Shown in pieces: positions 1-12,023 of a stretch of DNA of 64,000 nucleotides (position 1 is the first letter of the stretch; every line of letters begins with the position of its first letter). The translations under genes were made by a program, and so were the position numbers. The notes under the pieces were generated by a model. That model searched no databases, was not told the origin of the DNA, and worked only from the letters and a program-made list of their open reading frames with translations. Source of the stretch: Membranipora membranacea (taxonomy: Eukaryota; Bryozoa; Gymnolaemata; Cheilostomatida; Membraniporidae); assembly GCA_914767715.1 (NCBI GenBank), contig OU612070.1, positions 14,649,501-14,713,500 on the forward strand, given 5' to 3'.

Positions 1-554
1 TCATCAGATGAATCTAAATCACCGAGTGTTTGAAAGTGAGCAAACTTTGTCTACTTTTTACTTACAACAATACAATTTTCGAAATTCTCTGCTTACCTGT
101 TCGTTTTCGAGGCGAGTCGTTCACCTGTGTAGTTCACTAATGTAATGGGTGTTGGCGTGGCACTGCCCTCTCTGCGAGCTATAACCGGCATTCAGTCTGA
201 CAGTAAAGCTAGCAATTGATGCCAGCCAGCACGTGGTTGTTCTGGCCTGTGCCCACCACCATGCAAGTTCTGCTTGTAATCTGTAAAAAATGACAAAATG
301 AAAAAAATCATTTTGCTACTCCCAAAATAAATTGAATTTTAAATTGTTGAAAAGCGTAACATAACTTCGGCCTGACATCATTCGTATACATTTTGGCACG
401 TTTGCTACAGCCTCATTGATGCCAGAGGGACTTTTTCTTTGCCTCCCTCTTTCAATGACAAAGGCTGAAGAATAGATGCTAGGGCGAGAAGCGCTTACAC
501 CGCTTTCTACTCGTTTTGATTTCTTTGATTTGTTGATTTCCCCCAGGAGGGGGA

Positions 555-741
555 GTGGGCCGTGCTTGGAGGTACTGCAATACCAAGACAACCCGTGGCA
601 ACATCGGAGCAAGCCCCTGCATGTCGCCCGGTTCCAAAAATCAGATTAATATCATAGTGACACAATGTGCCACGAATCAGATATTAAACTGATTAGAACA
701 GATACTACACTTTGATCTTAGCCAATAGGCCGAGAAGCGAT
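555..741 (-). ncRNA. U2: U2 spliceosomal snRNA, copy 1
   Basis: U2 snRNA base-pairs with the intron branch point in the spliceosome. Read on the minus strand from 741, the RNA opens with the canonical AUCGCUUCUCGGCC and carries the invariant branch-recognition GUAGUA followed by UAUCUGUUCU. Stem-loop IIa (AUCAG...CUGAU) and a 7-bp IIb stem follow, then an Sm site AUUUUUGG, stem III (GGCGACAU paired with AUGUUGCC) and stem IV with the U2B''-type loop UAUUGCAGUACCUCC. The 3' end is set at about 555 by comparison with the roughly 188-nt human RNA and could be off by a few bases. It differs from human U2 in the IIb sequence and has one extra A before GUGUAGUA. All structural elements are intact, so I expect it to be functional. 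Confidence 0.96.
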
Positions 742-815
742 AACCCGTCCTGTCGCACCCACTTTAGACCCCGGCTCCGGAAGAGAACTTTGCAAACCAG
801 TGCGAGACGACGCAC
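742..815 (-). promoter_or_regulatory. Proximal promoter region of U2 copy 1 (same in every unit)
   Basis: Pol II snRNA genes of animals use a proximal sequence element about 50-65 bp upstream of the start and no TATA box. The matching interval is about 790-807, where the minus strand reads GGTTTGCAAAGTTCTCTTCC. No TATA motif lies in the first 40 bp upstream. The position rests on family knowledge. I do not know this species' PSE consensus, so the exact bases are a guess. Confidence 0.4.
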
Positions 816-1843
816 CTACCGGTCTCTCGCGACGGGCGTCTCACCCGGACTGATTTCCCAACGCGATGACAAATCGCGTCTTCGCTGGCTCACTGGACAT
901 TACGACGGGATAGAAAACGCAGTGTCACGCTGGCCTGCTCGCAAGGTTGTGGGGGCAAGGGGGATGAATCCAAATCTTACATTACGTACATGATGCTAAA
1001 TTTAGAAGCGCCAAAGCGTCAAACGCAACGTCGGCAGCCGGTGTAATAGCCTCAGTTCCCAATGTTTTTTCTTCAAAGCACATTCAACGCGGCCGGTTTG
1101 TAAGGCTTGCTTCTGTGCCCACATTCATTGTCGGTGGGTGATAAAAAGCCTCTCAGTCCTCTGACAGCAGCACTTTTGGTATTCCCAACCCCCCCCCCCC
1201 CCTCACCAAATTGTTCGACTGCTAATGGGTTTGGGTTATCAAAAGTATGGGAGTTGCCTTTCTCCTTCACAAGGCCGGGCAACTCCAAATCATCAGATGA
1301 ATCTAAATCACCGAGTGTTTGAAAGTGAGCAAACTTTGTCTACTTTTTACTTACAACAATACAATTTTCGAAATTCTCTGCTTACCTGTTCGTTTTCGAG
1401 GCGAGTCGTTCACCTGTGTAGTTCACTAATGTAATGGGTGTTGGCGTGGCACTGCCCTCTCTGCGAGCTATAACCGGCATTCAGTCTGACAGTAAAGCTA
1501 GCAATTGATGCCAGCCAGCACGTGGTTGTTCTGGCCTGTGCCCACCACCATGCAAGTTCTGCTTGTAATCTGTAAAAAATGACAAAATGAAAAAAATCAT
1601 TTTGCTACTCCCAAAATAAATTGAATTTTAAATTGTTGAAAAGCGTAACATAACTTCGGCCTGACATCATTCGTATACATTTTGGCACGTTTGCTACAGC
1701 CTCATTGATGCCAGAGGGACTTTTTCTTTGCCTCCCTCTTTCAATGACAAAGGCTGAAGAATAGATGCTAGGGCGAGAAGCGCTTACACCGCTTTCTACT
1801 CGTTTTGATTTCTTTGATTTGTTGATTTCCCCCAGGAGGGGGA

Positions 1844-2030
1844 GTGGGCCGTGCTTGGAGGTACTGCAATACCAAGACAACCCGTGGCAACATCGGAGCA
1901 AGCCCCTGCATGTCGCCCGGTTCCAAAAATCAGATTAATATCATAGTGACACAATGTGCCACGAATCAGATATTAAACTGATTAGAACAGATACTACACT
2001 TTGATCTTAGCCAATAGGCCGAGAAGCGAT
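1844..2030 (-). ncRNA. U2: U2 snRNA, copy 2
   Basis: Same RNA as copy 1, with no difference seen in the transcribed region. It lies 1289 bp from copy 1, and the C tract in between has 14 C. Confidence 0.95.
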
Positions 2031-3133
2031 AACCCGTCCTGTCGCACCCACTTTAGACCCCGGCTCCGGAAGAGAACTTTGCAAACCAGTGCGAGACGAC
2101 GCACCTACCGGTCTCTCGCGACGGGCGTCTCACCCGGACTGATTTCCCAACGCGATGACAAATCGCGTCTTCGCTGGCTCACTGGACATTACGACGGGAT
2201 AGAAAACGCAGTGTCACGCTGGCCTGCTCGCAAGGTTGTGGGGGCAAGGGGGATGAATCCAAATCTTACATTACGTACATGATGCTAAATTTAGAAGCGC
2301 CAAAGCGTCAAACGCAACGTCGGCAGCCGGTGTAATAGCCTCAGTTCCCAATGTTTTTTCTTCAAAGCACATTCAACGCGGCCGGTTTGTAAGGCTTGCT
2401 TCTGTGCCCACATTCATTGTCGGTGGGTGATAAAAAGCCTCTCAGTCCTCTGACAGCAGCACTTTTGGTATTCCCAACCCCCCCCCCCCCCCTCACCAAA
2501 TTGTTCGACTGCTAATGGGTTTGGGTTATCAAAAGTATGGGAGTTGCCTTTCTCCTTCACAAGGCCGGGCAACTCCAAATCATCAGATGAATCTAAATCA
2601 CCGAGTGTTTGAAAGTGAGCAAACTTTGTCTACTTTTTACTTACAACAATACAATTTTCGAAATTCTCTGCTTACCTGTTCGTTTTCGAGGCGAGTCGTT
2701 CACCTGTGTAGTTCACTAATGTAATGGGTGTTGGCGTGGCACTGCCCTCTCTGCGAGCTATAACCGGCATTCAGTCTGACAGTAAAGCTAGCAATTGATG
2801 CCAGCCAGCACGTGGTTGTTCTGGCCTGTGCCCACCACCATGCAAGTTCTGCTTGTAATCTGTAAAAAATGACAAAATGAAAAAAATCATTTTGCTACTC
2901 CCAAAATAAATTGAATTTTAAATTGTTGAAAAGCGTAACATAACTTCGGCCTGACATCATTCGTATACATTTTGGCACGTTTGCTACAGCCTCATTGATG
3001 CCAGAGGGACTTTTTCTTTGCCTCCCTCTTTCAATGACAAAGGCTGAAGAATAGATGCTAGGGCGAGAAGCGCTTACACCGCTTTCTACTCGTTTTGATT
3101 TCTTTGATTTGTTGATTTCCCCCAGGAGGGGGA

Positions 3134-3320
3134 GTGGGCCGTGCTTGGAGGTACTGCAATACCAAGACAACCCGTGGCAACATCGGAGCAAGCCCCTGCA
3201 TGTCGCCCGGTTCCAAAAATCAGATTAATATCATAGTGACACAATGTGCCACGAATCAGATATTAAACTGATTAGAACAGATACTACACTTTGATCTTAG
3301 CCAATAGGCCGAGAAGCGAT
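3134..3320 (-). ncRNA. U2: U2 snRNA, copy 3
   Basis: Identical by eye to copy 1. It lies 1290 bp from copy 2, and the C tract in between has 15 C. Confidence 0.95.
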
Positions 3321-4423
3321 AACCCGTCCTGTCGCACCCACTTTAGACCCCGGCTCCGGAAGAGAACTTTGCAAACCAGTGCGAGACGACGCACCTACCG
3401 GTCTCTCGCGACGGGCGTCTCACCCGGACTGATTTCCCAACGCGATGACAAATCGCGTCTTCGCTGGCTCACTGGACATTACGACGGGATAGAAAACGCA
3501 GTGTCACGCTGGCCTGCTCGCAAGGTTGTGGGGGCAAGGGGGATGAATCCAAATCTTACATTACGTACATGATGCTAAATTTAGAAGCGCCAAAGCGTCA
3601 AACGCAACGTCGGCAGCCGGTGTAATAGCCTCAGTTCCCAATGTTTTTTCTTCAAAGCACATTCAACGCGGCCGGTTTGTAAGGCTTGCTTCTGTGCCCA
3701 CATTCATTGTCGGTGGGTGATAAAAAGCCTCTCAGTCCTCTGACAGCAGCACTTTTGGTATTCCCAACCCCCCCCCCCCCCCTCACCAAATTGTTCGACT
3801 GCTAATGGGTTTGGGTTATCAAAAGTATGGGAGTTGCCTTTCTCCTTCACAAGGCCGGGCAACTCCAAATCATCAGATGAATCTAAATCACCGAGTGTTT
3901 GAAAGTGAGCAAACTTTGTCTACTTTTTACTTACAACAATACAATTTTCGAAATTCTCTGCTTACCTGTTCGTTTTCGAGGCGAGTCGTTCACCTGTGTA
4001 GTTCACTAATGTAATGGGTGTTGGCGTGGCACTGCCCTCTCTGCGAGCTATAACCGGCATTCAGTCTGACAGTAAAGCTAGCAATTGATGCCAGCCAGCA
4101 CGTGGTTGTTCTGGCCTGTGCCCACCACCATGCAAGTTCTGCTTGTAATCTGTAAAAAATGACAAAATGAAAAAAATCATTTTGCTACTCCCAAAATAAA
4201 TTGAATTTTAAATTGTTGAAAAGCGTAACATAACTTCGGCCTGACATCATTCGTATACATTTTGGCACGTTTGCTACAGCCTCATTGATGCCAGAGGGAC
4301 TTTTTCTTTGCCTCCCTCTTTCAATGACAAAGGCTGAAGAATAGATGCTAGGGCGAGAAGCGCTTACACCGCTTTCTACTCGTTTTGATTTCTTTGATTT
4401 GTTGATTTCCCCCAGGAGGGGGA

Positions 4424-4610
4424 GTGGGCCGTGCTTGGAGGTACTGCAATACCAAGACAACCCGTGGCAACATCGGAGCAAGCCCCTGCATGTCGCCCGG
4501 TTCCAAAAATCAGATTAATATCATAGTGACACAATGTGCCACGAATCAGATATTAAACTGATTAGAACAGATACTACACTTTGATCTTAGCCAATAGGCC
4601 GAGAAGCGAT
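4424..4610 (-). ncRNA. U2: U2 snRNA, copy 4
   Basis: Identical by eye to copy 1. It lies 1290 bp from copy 3, and the C tract in between has 15 C. Confidence 0.95.
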
Positions 4611-5712
4611 AACCCGTCCTGTCGCACCCACTTTAGACCCCGGCTCCGGAAGAGAACTTTGCAAACCAGTGCGAGACGACGCACCTACCGGTCTCTCGCG
4701 ACGGGCGTCTCACCCGGACTGATTTCCCAACGCGATGACAAATCGCGTCTTCGCTGGCTCACTGGACATTACGACGGGATAGAAAACGCAGTGTCACGCT
4801 GGCCTGCTCGCAAGGTTGTGGGGGCAAGGGGGATGAATCCAAATCTTACATTACGTACATGATGCTAAATTTAGAAGCGCCAAAGCGTCAAACGCAACGT
4901 CGGCAGCCGGTGTAATAGCCTCAGTTCCCAATGTTTTTTCTTCAAAGCACATTCAACGCGGCCGGTTTGTAAGGCTTGCTTCTGTGCCCACATTCATTGT
5001 CGGTGGGTGATAAAAAGCCTCTCAGTCCTCTGACAGCAGCACTTTTGGTATTCCCAACCCCCCCCCCCCCCTCACCAAATTGTTCGACTGCTAATGGGTT
5101 TGGGTTATCAAAAGTATGGGAGTTGCCTTTCTCCTTCACAAGGCCGGGCAACTCCAAATCATCAGATGAATCTAAATCACCGAGTGTTTGAAAGTGAGCA
5201 AACTTTGTCTACTTTTTACTTACAACAATACAATTTTCGAAATTCTCTGCTTACCTGTTCGTTTTCGAGGCGAGTCGTTCACCTGTGTAGTTCACTAATG
5301 TAATGGGTGTTGGCGTGGCACTGCCCTCTCTGCGAGCTATAACCGGCATTCAGTCTGACAGTAAAGCTAGCAATTGATGCCAGCCAGCACGTGGTTGTTC
5401 TGGCCTGTGCCCACCACCATGCAAGTTCTGCTTGTAATCTGTAAAAAATGACAAAATGAAAAAAATCATTTTGCTACTCCCAAAATAAATTGAATTTTAA
5501 ATTGTTGAAAAGCGTAACATAACTTCGGCCTGACATCATTCGTATACATTTTGGCACGTTTGCTACAGCCTCATTGATGCCAGAGGGACTTTTTCTTTGC
5601 CTCCCTCTTTCAATGACAAAGGCTGAAGAATAGATGCTAGGGCGAGAAGCGCTTACACCGCTTTCTACTCGTTTTGATTTCTTTGATTTGTTGATTTCCC
5701 CCAGGAGGGGGA

Positions 5713-5899
5713 GTGGGCCGTGCTTGGAGGTACTGCAATACCAAGACAACCCGTGGCAACATCGGAGCAAGCCCCTGCATGTCGCCCGGTTCCAAAAATC
5801 AGATTAATATCATAGTGACACAATGTGCCACGAATCAGATATTAAACTGATTAGAACAGATACTACACTTTGATCTTAGCCAATAGGCCGAGAAGCGAT
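5713..5899 (-). ncRNA. U2: U2 snRNA, copy 5
   Basis: Identical by eye to copy 1. It lies 1289 bp from copy 4, and the C tract in between has 14 C. Confidence 0.95.
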
Positions 5900-7001
5900 A
5901 ACCCGTCCTGTCGCACCCACTTTAGACCCCGGCTCCGGAAGAGAACTTTGCAAACCAGTGCGAGACGACGCACCTACCGGTCTCTCGCGACGGGCGTCTC
6001 ACCCGGACTGATTTCCCAACGCGATGACAAATCGCGTCTTCGCTGGCTCACTGGACATTACGACGGGATAGAAAACGCAGTGTCACGCTGGCCTGCTCGC
6101 AAGGTTGTGGGGGCAAGGGGGATGAATCCAAATCTTACATTACGTACATGATGCTAAATTTAGAAGCGCCAAAGCGTCAAACGCAACGTCGGCAGCCGGT
6201 GTAATAGCCTCAGTTCCCAATGTTTTTTCTTCAAAGCACATTCAACGCGGCCGGTTTGTAAGGCTTGCTTCTGTGCCCACATTCATTGTCGGTGGGTGAT
6301 AAAAAGCCTCTCAGTCCTCTGACAGCAGCACTTTTGGTATTCCCAACCCCCCCCCCCCCCTCACCAAATTGTTCGACTGCTAATGGGTTTGGGTTATCAA
6401 AAGTATGGGAGTTGCCTTTCTCCTTCACAAGGCCGGGCAACTCCAAATCATCAGATGAATCTAAATCACCGAGTGTTTGAAAGTGAGCAAACTTTGTCTA
6501 CTTTTTACTTACAACAATACAATTTTCGAAATTCTCTGCTTACCTGTTCGTTTTCGAGGCGAGTCGTTCACCTGTGTAGTTCACTAATGTAATGGGTGTT
6601 GGCGTGGCACTGCCCTCTCTGCGAGCTATAACCGGCATTCAGTCTGACAGTAAAGCTAGCAATTGATGCCAGCCAGCACGTGGTTGTTCTGGCCTGTGCC
6701 CACCACCATGCAAGTTCTGCTTGTAATCTGTAAAAAATGACAAAATGAAAAAAATCATTTTGCTACTCCCAAAATAAATTGAATTTTAAATTGTTGAAAA
6801 GCGTAACATAACTTCGGCCTGACATCATTCGTATACATTTTGGCACGTTTGCTACAGCCTCATTGATGCCAGAGGGACTTTTTCTTTGCCTCCCTCTTTC
6901 AATGACAAAGGCTGAAGAATAGATGCTAGGGCGAGAAGCGCTTACACCGCTTTCTACTCGTTTTGATTTCTTTGATTTGTTGATTTCCCCCAGGAGGGGG
7001 A

Positions 7002-7188
7002 GTGGGCCGTGCTTGGAGGTACTGCAATACCAAGACAACCCGTGGCAACATCGGAGCAAGCCCCTGCATGTCGCCCGGTTCCAAAAATCAGATTAATATC
7101 ATAGTGACACAATGTGCCACGAATCAGATATTAAACTGATTAGAACAGATACTACACTTTGATCTTAGCCAATAGGCCGAGAAGCGAT
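7002..7188 (-). ncRNA. U2: U2 snRNA, copy 6
   Basis: Identical by eye to copy 1. Its upstream flank carries the only substitution I found between units (7463 A rather than G, about 275 bp upstream of the 5' end). Confidence 0.95.
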
Positions 7189-8291
7189 AACCCGTCCTGT
7201 CGCACCCACTTTAGACCCCGGCTCCGGAAGAGAACTTTGCAAACCAGTGCGAGACGACGCACCTACCGGTCTCTCGCGACGGGCGTCTCACCCGGACTGA
7301 TTTCCCAACGCGATGACAAATCGCGTCTTCGCTGGCTCACTGGACATTACGACGGGATAGAAAACGCAGTGTCACGCTGGCCTGCTCGCAAGGTTGTGGG
7401 GGCAAGGGGGATGAATCCAAATCTTACATTACGTACATGATGCTAAATTTAGAAGCGCCAAAACGTCAAACGCAACGTCGGCAGCCGGTGTAATAGCCTC
7501 AGTTCCCAATGTTTTTTCTTCAAAGCACATTCAACGCGGCCGGTTTGTAAGGCTTGCTTCTGTGCCCACATTCATTGTCGGTGGGTGATAAAAAGCCTCT
7601 CAGTCCTCTGACAGCAGCACTTTTGGTATTCCCAACCCCCCCCCCCCCCCTCACCAAATTGTTCGACTGCTAATGGGTTTGGGTTATCAAAAGTATGGGA
7701 GTTGCCTTTCTCCTTCACAAGGCCGGGCAACTCCAAATCATCAGATGAATCTAAATCACCGAGTGTTTGAAAGTGAGCAAACTTTGTCTACTTTTTACTT
7801 ACAACAATACAATTTTCGAAATTCTCTGCTTACCTGTTCGTTTTCGAGGCGAGTCGTTCACCTGTGTAGTTCACTAATGTAATGGGTGTTGGCGTGGCAC
7901 TGCCCTCTCTGCGAGCTATAACCGGCATTCAGTCTGACAGTAAAGCTAGCAATTGATGCCAGCCAGCACGTGGTTGTTCTGGCCTGTGCCCACCACCATG
8001 CAAGTTCTGCTTGTAATCTGTAAAAAATGACAAAATGAAAAAAATCATTTTGCTACTCCCAAAATAAATTGAATTTTAAATTGTTGAAAAGCGTAACATA
8101 ACTTCGGCCTGACATCATTCGTATACATTTTGGCACGTTTGCTACAGCCTCATTGATGCCAGAGGGACTTTTTCTTTGCCTCCCTCTTTCAATGACAAAG
8201 GCTGAAGAATAGATGCTAGGGCGAGAAGCGCTTACACCGCTTTCTACTCGTTTTGATTTCTTTGATTTGTTGATTTCCCCCAGGAGGGGGA

Positions 8292-8478
8292 GTGGGCCGT
8301 GCTTGGAGGTACTGCAATACCAAGACAACCCGTGGCAACATCGGAGCAAGCCCCTGCATGTCGCCCGGTTCCAAAAATCAGATTAATATCATAGTGACAC
8401 AATGTGCCACGAATCAGATATTAAACTGATTAGAACAGATACTACACTTTGATCTTAGCCAATAGGCCGAGAAGCGAT
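8292..8478 (-). ncRNA. U2: U2 snRNA, copy 7
   Basis: Identical by eye to copy 1. It lies 1290 bp from copy 6, and the C tract in between has 15 C. Confidence 0.95.
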
Positions 8479-9580
8479 AACCCGTCCTGTCGCACCCACT
8501 TTAGACCCCGGCTCCGGAAGAGAACTTTGCAAACCAGTGCGAGACGACGCACCTACCGGTCTCTCGCGACGGGCGTCTCACCCGGACTGATTTCCCAACG
8601 CGATGACAAATCGCGTCTTCGCTGGCTCACTGGACATTACGACGGGATAGAAAACGCAGTGTCACGCTGGCCTGCTCGCAAGGTTGTGGGGGCAAGGGGG
8701 ATGAATCCAAATCTTACATTACGTACATGATGCTAAATTTAGAAGCGCCAAAGCGTCAAACGCAACGTCGGCAGCCGGTGTAATAGCCTCAGTTCCCAAT
8801 GTTTTTTCTTCAAAGCACATTCAACGCGGCCGGTTTGTAAGGCTTGCTTCTGTGCCCACATTCATTGTCGGTGGGTGATAAAAAGCCTCTCAGTCCTCTG
8901 ACAGCAGCACTTTTGGTATTCCCAACCCCCCCCCCCCCCTCACCAAATTGTTCGACTGCTAATGGGTTTGGGTTATCAAAAGTATGGGAGTTGCCTTTCT
9001 CCTTCACAAGGCCGGGCAACTCCAAATCATCAGATGAATCTAAATCACCGAGTGTTTGAAAGTGAGCAAACTTTGTCTACTTTTTACTTACAACAATACA
9101 ATTTTCGAAATTCTCTGCTTACCTGTTCGTTTTCGAGGCGAGTCGTTCACCTGTGTAGTTCACTAATGTAATGGGTGTTGGCGTGGCACTGCCCTCTCTG
9201 CGAGCTATAACCGGCATTCAGTCTGACAGTAAAGCTAGCAATTGATGCCAGCCAGCACGTGGTTGTTCTGGCCTGTGCCCACCACCATGCAAGTTCTGCT
9301 TGTAATCTGTAAAAAATGACAAAATGAAAAAAATCATTTTGCTACTCCCAAAATAAATTGAATTTTAAATTGTTGAAAAGCGTAACATAACTTCGGCCTG
9401 ACATCATTCGTATACATTTTGGCACGTTTGCTACAGCCTCATTGATGCCAGAGGGACTTTTTCTTTGCCTCCCTCTTTCAATGACAAAGGCTGAAGAATA
9501 GATGCTAGGGCGAGAAGCGCTTACACCGCTTTCTACTCGTTTTGATTTCTTTGATTTGTTGATTTCCCCCAGGAGGGGGA

Positions 9581-9767
9581 GTGGGCCGTGCTTGGAGGTA
9601 CTGCAATACCAAGACAACCCGTGGCAACATCGGAGCAAGCCCCTGCATGTCGCCCGGTTCCAAAAATCAGATTAATATCATAGTGACACAATGTGCCACG
9701 AATCAGATATTAAACTGATTAGAACAGATACTACACTTTGATCTTAGCCAATAGGCCGAGAAGCGAT
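9581..9767 (-). ncRNA. U2: U2 snRNA, copy 8
   Basis: Identical by eye to copy 1. It lies 1289 bp from copy 7, and the C tract in between has 14 C. Confidence 0.95.
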
Positions 9768-10869
9768 AACCCGTCCTGTCGCACCCACTTTAGACCCCGG
9801 CTCCGGAAGAGAACTTTGCAAACCAGTGCGAGACGACGCACCTACCGGTCTCTCGCGACGGGCGTCTCACCCGGACTGATTTCCCAACGCGATGACAAAT
9901 CGCGTCTTCGCTGGCTCACTGGACATTACGACGGGATAGAAAACGCAGTGTCACGCTGGCCTGCTCGCAAGGTTGTGGGGGCAAGGGGGATGAATCCAAA
10001 TCTTACATTACGTACATGATGCTAAATTTAGAAGCGCCAAAGCGTCAAACGCAACGTCGGCAGCCGGTGTAATAGCCTCAGTTCCCAATGTTTTTTCTTC
10101 AAAGCACATTCAACGCGGCCGGTTTGTAAGGCTTGCTTCTGTGCCCACATTCATTGTCGGTGGGTGATAAAAAGCCTCTCAGTCCTCTGACAGCAGCACT
10201 TTTGGTATTCCCAACCCCCCCCCCCCCCTCACCAAATTGTTCGACTGCTAATGGGTTTGGGTTATCAAAAGTATGGGAGTTGCCTTTCTCCTTCACAAGG
10301 CCGGGCAACTCCAAATCATCAGATGAATCTAAATCACCGAGTGTTTGAAAGTGAGCAAACTTTGTCTACTTTTTACTTACAACAATACAATTTTCGAAAT
10401 TCTCTGCTTACCTGTTCGTTTTCGAGGCGAGTCGTTCACCTGTGTAGTTCACTAATGTAATGGGTGTTGGCGTGGCACTGCCCTCTCTGCGAGCTATAAC
10501 CGGCATTCAGTCTGACAGTAAAGCTAGCAATTGATGCCAGCCAGCACGTGGTTGTTCTGGCCTGTGCCCACCACCATGCAAGTTCTGCTTGTAATCTGTA
10601 AAAAATGACAAAATGAAAAAAATCATTTTGCTACTCCCAAAATAAATTGAATTTTAAATTGTTGAAAAGCGTAACATAACTTCGGCCTGACATCATTCGT
10701 ATACATTTTGGCACGTTTGCTACAGCCTCATTGATGCCAGAGGGACTTTTTCTTTGCCTCCCTCTTTCAATGACAAAGGCTGAAGAATAGATGCTAGGGC
10801 GAGAAGCGCTTACACCGCTTTCTACTCGTTTTGATTTCTTTGATTTGTTGATTTCCCCCAGGAGGGGGA

Positions 10870-11056
10870 GTGGGCCGTGCTTGGAGGTACTGCAATACCA
10901 AGACAACCCGTGGCAACATCGGAGCAAGCCCCTGCATGTCGCCCGGTTCCAAAAATCAGATTAATATCATAGTGACACAATGTGCCACGAATCAGATATT
11001 AAACTGATTAGAACAGATACTACACTTTGATCTTAGCCAATAGGCCGAGAAGCGAT
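10870..11056 (-). ncRNA. U2: U2 snRNA, copy 9 (last before the array edge)
   Basis: Identical by eye to copy 1. It has a complete upstream flank (11057-12023 covers about three quarters of the next unit). The next unit breaks off before a tenth U2 gene is reached. Confidence 0.95.
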
Positions 11057-12023
11057 AACCCGTCCTGTCGCACCCACTTTAGACCCCGGCTCCGGAAGAG
11101 AACTTTGCAAACCAGTGCGAGACGACGCACCTACCGGTCTCTCGCGACGGGCGTCTCACCCGGACTGATTTCCCAACGCGATGACAAATCGCGTCTTCGC
11201 TGGCTCACTGGACATTACGACGGGATAGAAAACGCAGTGTCACGCTGGCCTGCTCGCAAGGTTGTGGGGGCAAGGGGGATGAATCCAAATCTTACATTAC
11301 GTACATGATGCTAAATTTAGAAGCGCCAAAGCGTCAAACGCAACGTCGGCAGCCGGTGTAATAGCCTCAGTTCCCAATGTTTTTTCTTCAAAGCACATTC
11401 AACGCGGCCGGTTTGTAAGGCTTGCTTCTGTGCCCACATTCATTGTCGGTGGGTGATAAAAAGCCTCTCAGTCCTCTGACAGCAGCACTTTTGGTATTCC
11501 CAACCCCCCCCCCCCCCCTCACCAAATTGTTCGACTGCTAATGGGTTTGGGTTATCAAAAGTATGGGAGTTGCCTTTCTCCTTCACAAGGCCGGGCAACT
11601 CCAAATCATCAGATGAATCTAAATCACCGAGTGTTTGAAAGTGAGCAAACTTTGTCTACTTTTTACTTACAACAATACAATTTTCGAAATTCTCTGCTTA
11701 CCTGTTCGTTTTCGAGGCGAGTCGTTCACCTGTGTAGTTCACTAATGTAATGGGTGTTGGCGTGGCACTGCCCTCTCTGCGAGCTATAACCGGCATTCAG
11801 TCTGACAGTAAAGCTAGCAATTGATGCCAGCCAGCACGTGGTTGTTCTGGCCTGTGCCCACCACCATGCAAGTTCTGCTTGTAATCTGTAAAAAATGACA
11901 AAATGAAAAAAATCATTTTGCTACTCCCAAAATAAATTGAATTTTAAATTGTTGAAAAGCGTAACATAACTTCGGCCTGACATCATTCGTATACATTTTG
12001 GCACGTTTGCTACAGCCTCATTG

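Larger units (their letters stand above)
1..12023 (-). repeat. Tandem U2 snRNA gene array (9.3 units of 1289/1290 bp)
   Basis: Nine complete U2 genes lie head to tail with 5' ends at 741, 2030, 3320, 4610, 5899, 7188, 8478, 9767 and 11056, spaced 1289 or 1290 bp. By eye the units are identical apart from a C tract (1189-1202 in the first unit) holding 14, 15, 15, 14, 14, 15, 14, 14 and 15 C in successive units, which accounts exactly for the two periods, and one base at 7463 (A where the other units have G). The window opens inside a unit and the last unit breaks off after 12023, so one array edge is seen and the other is not. Tandem snRNA arrays kept uniform by concerted evolution are known in animals. 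I see no second RNA gene in the unit, and its short ORFs have no protein character. Confidence 0.96.

Noticed and set aside
316-11750. Repeated ORFs of 69-98 codons in each U2 unit on both strands
   Set aside because: They recur only because the unit repeats. They overlap the U2 RNA, its promoter or the C tract, and the 71-codon pair appears only in units whose C tract has 14 C.
1-12023. Additional RNA genes (5S, U1, U6) in the U2 spacer
   Set aside because: I looked for their conserved starts and box motifs and found none.
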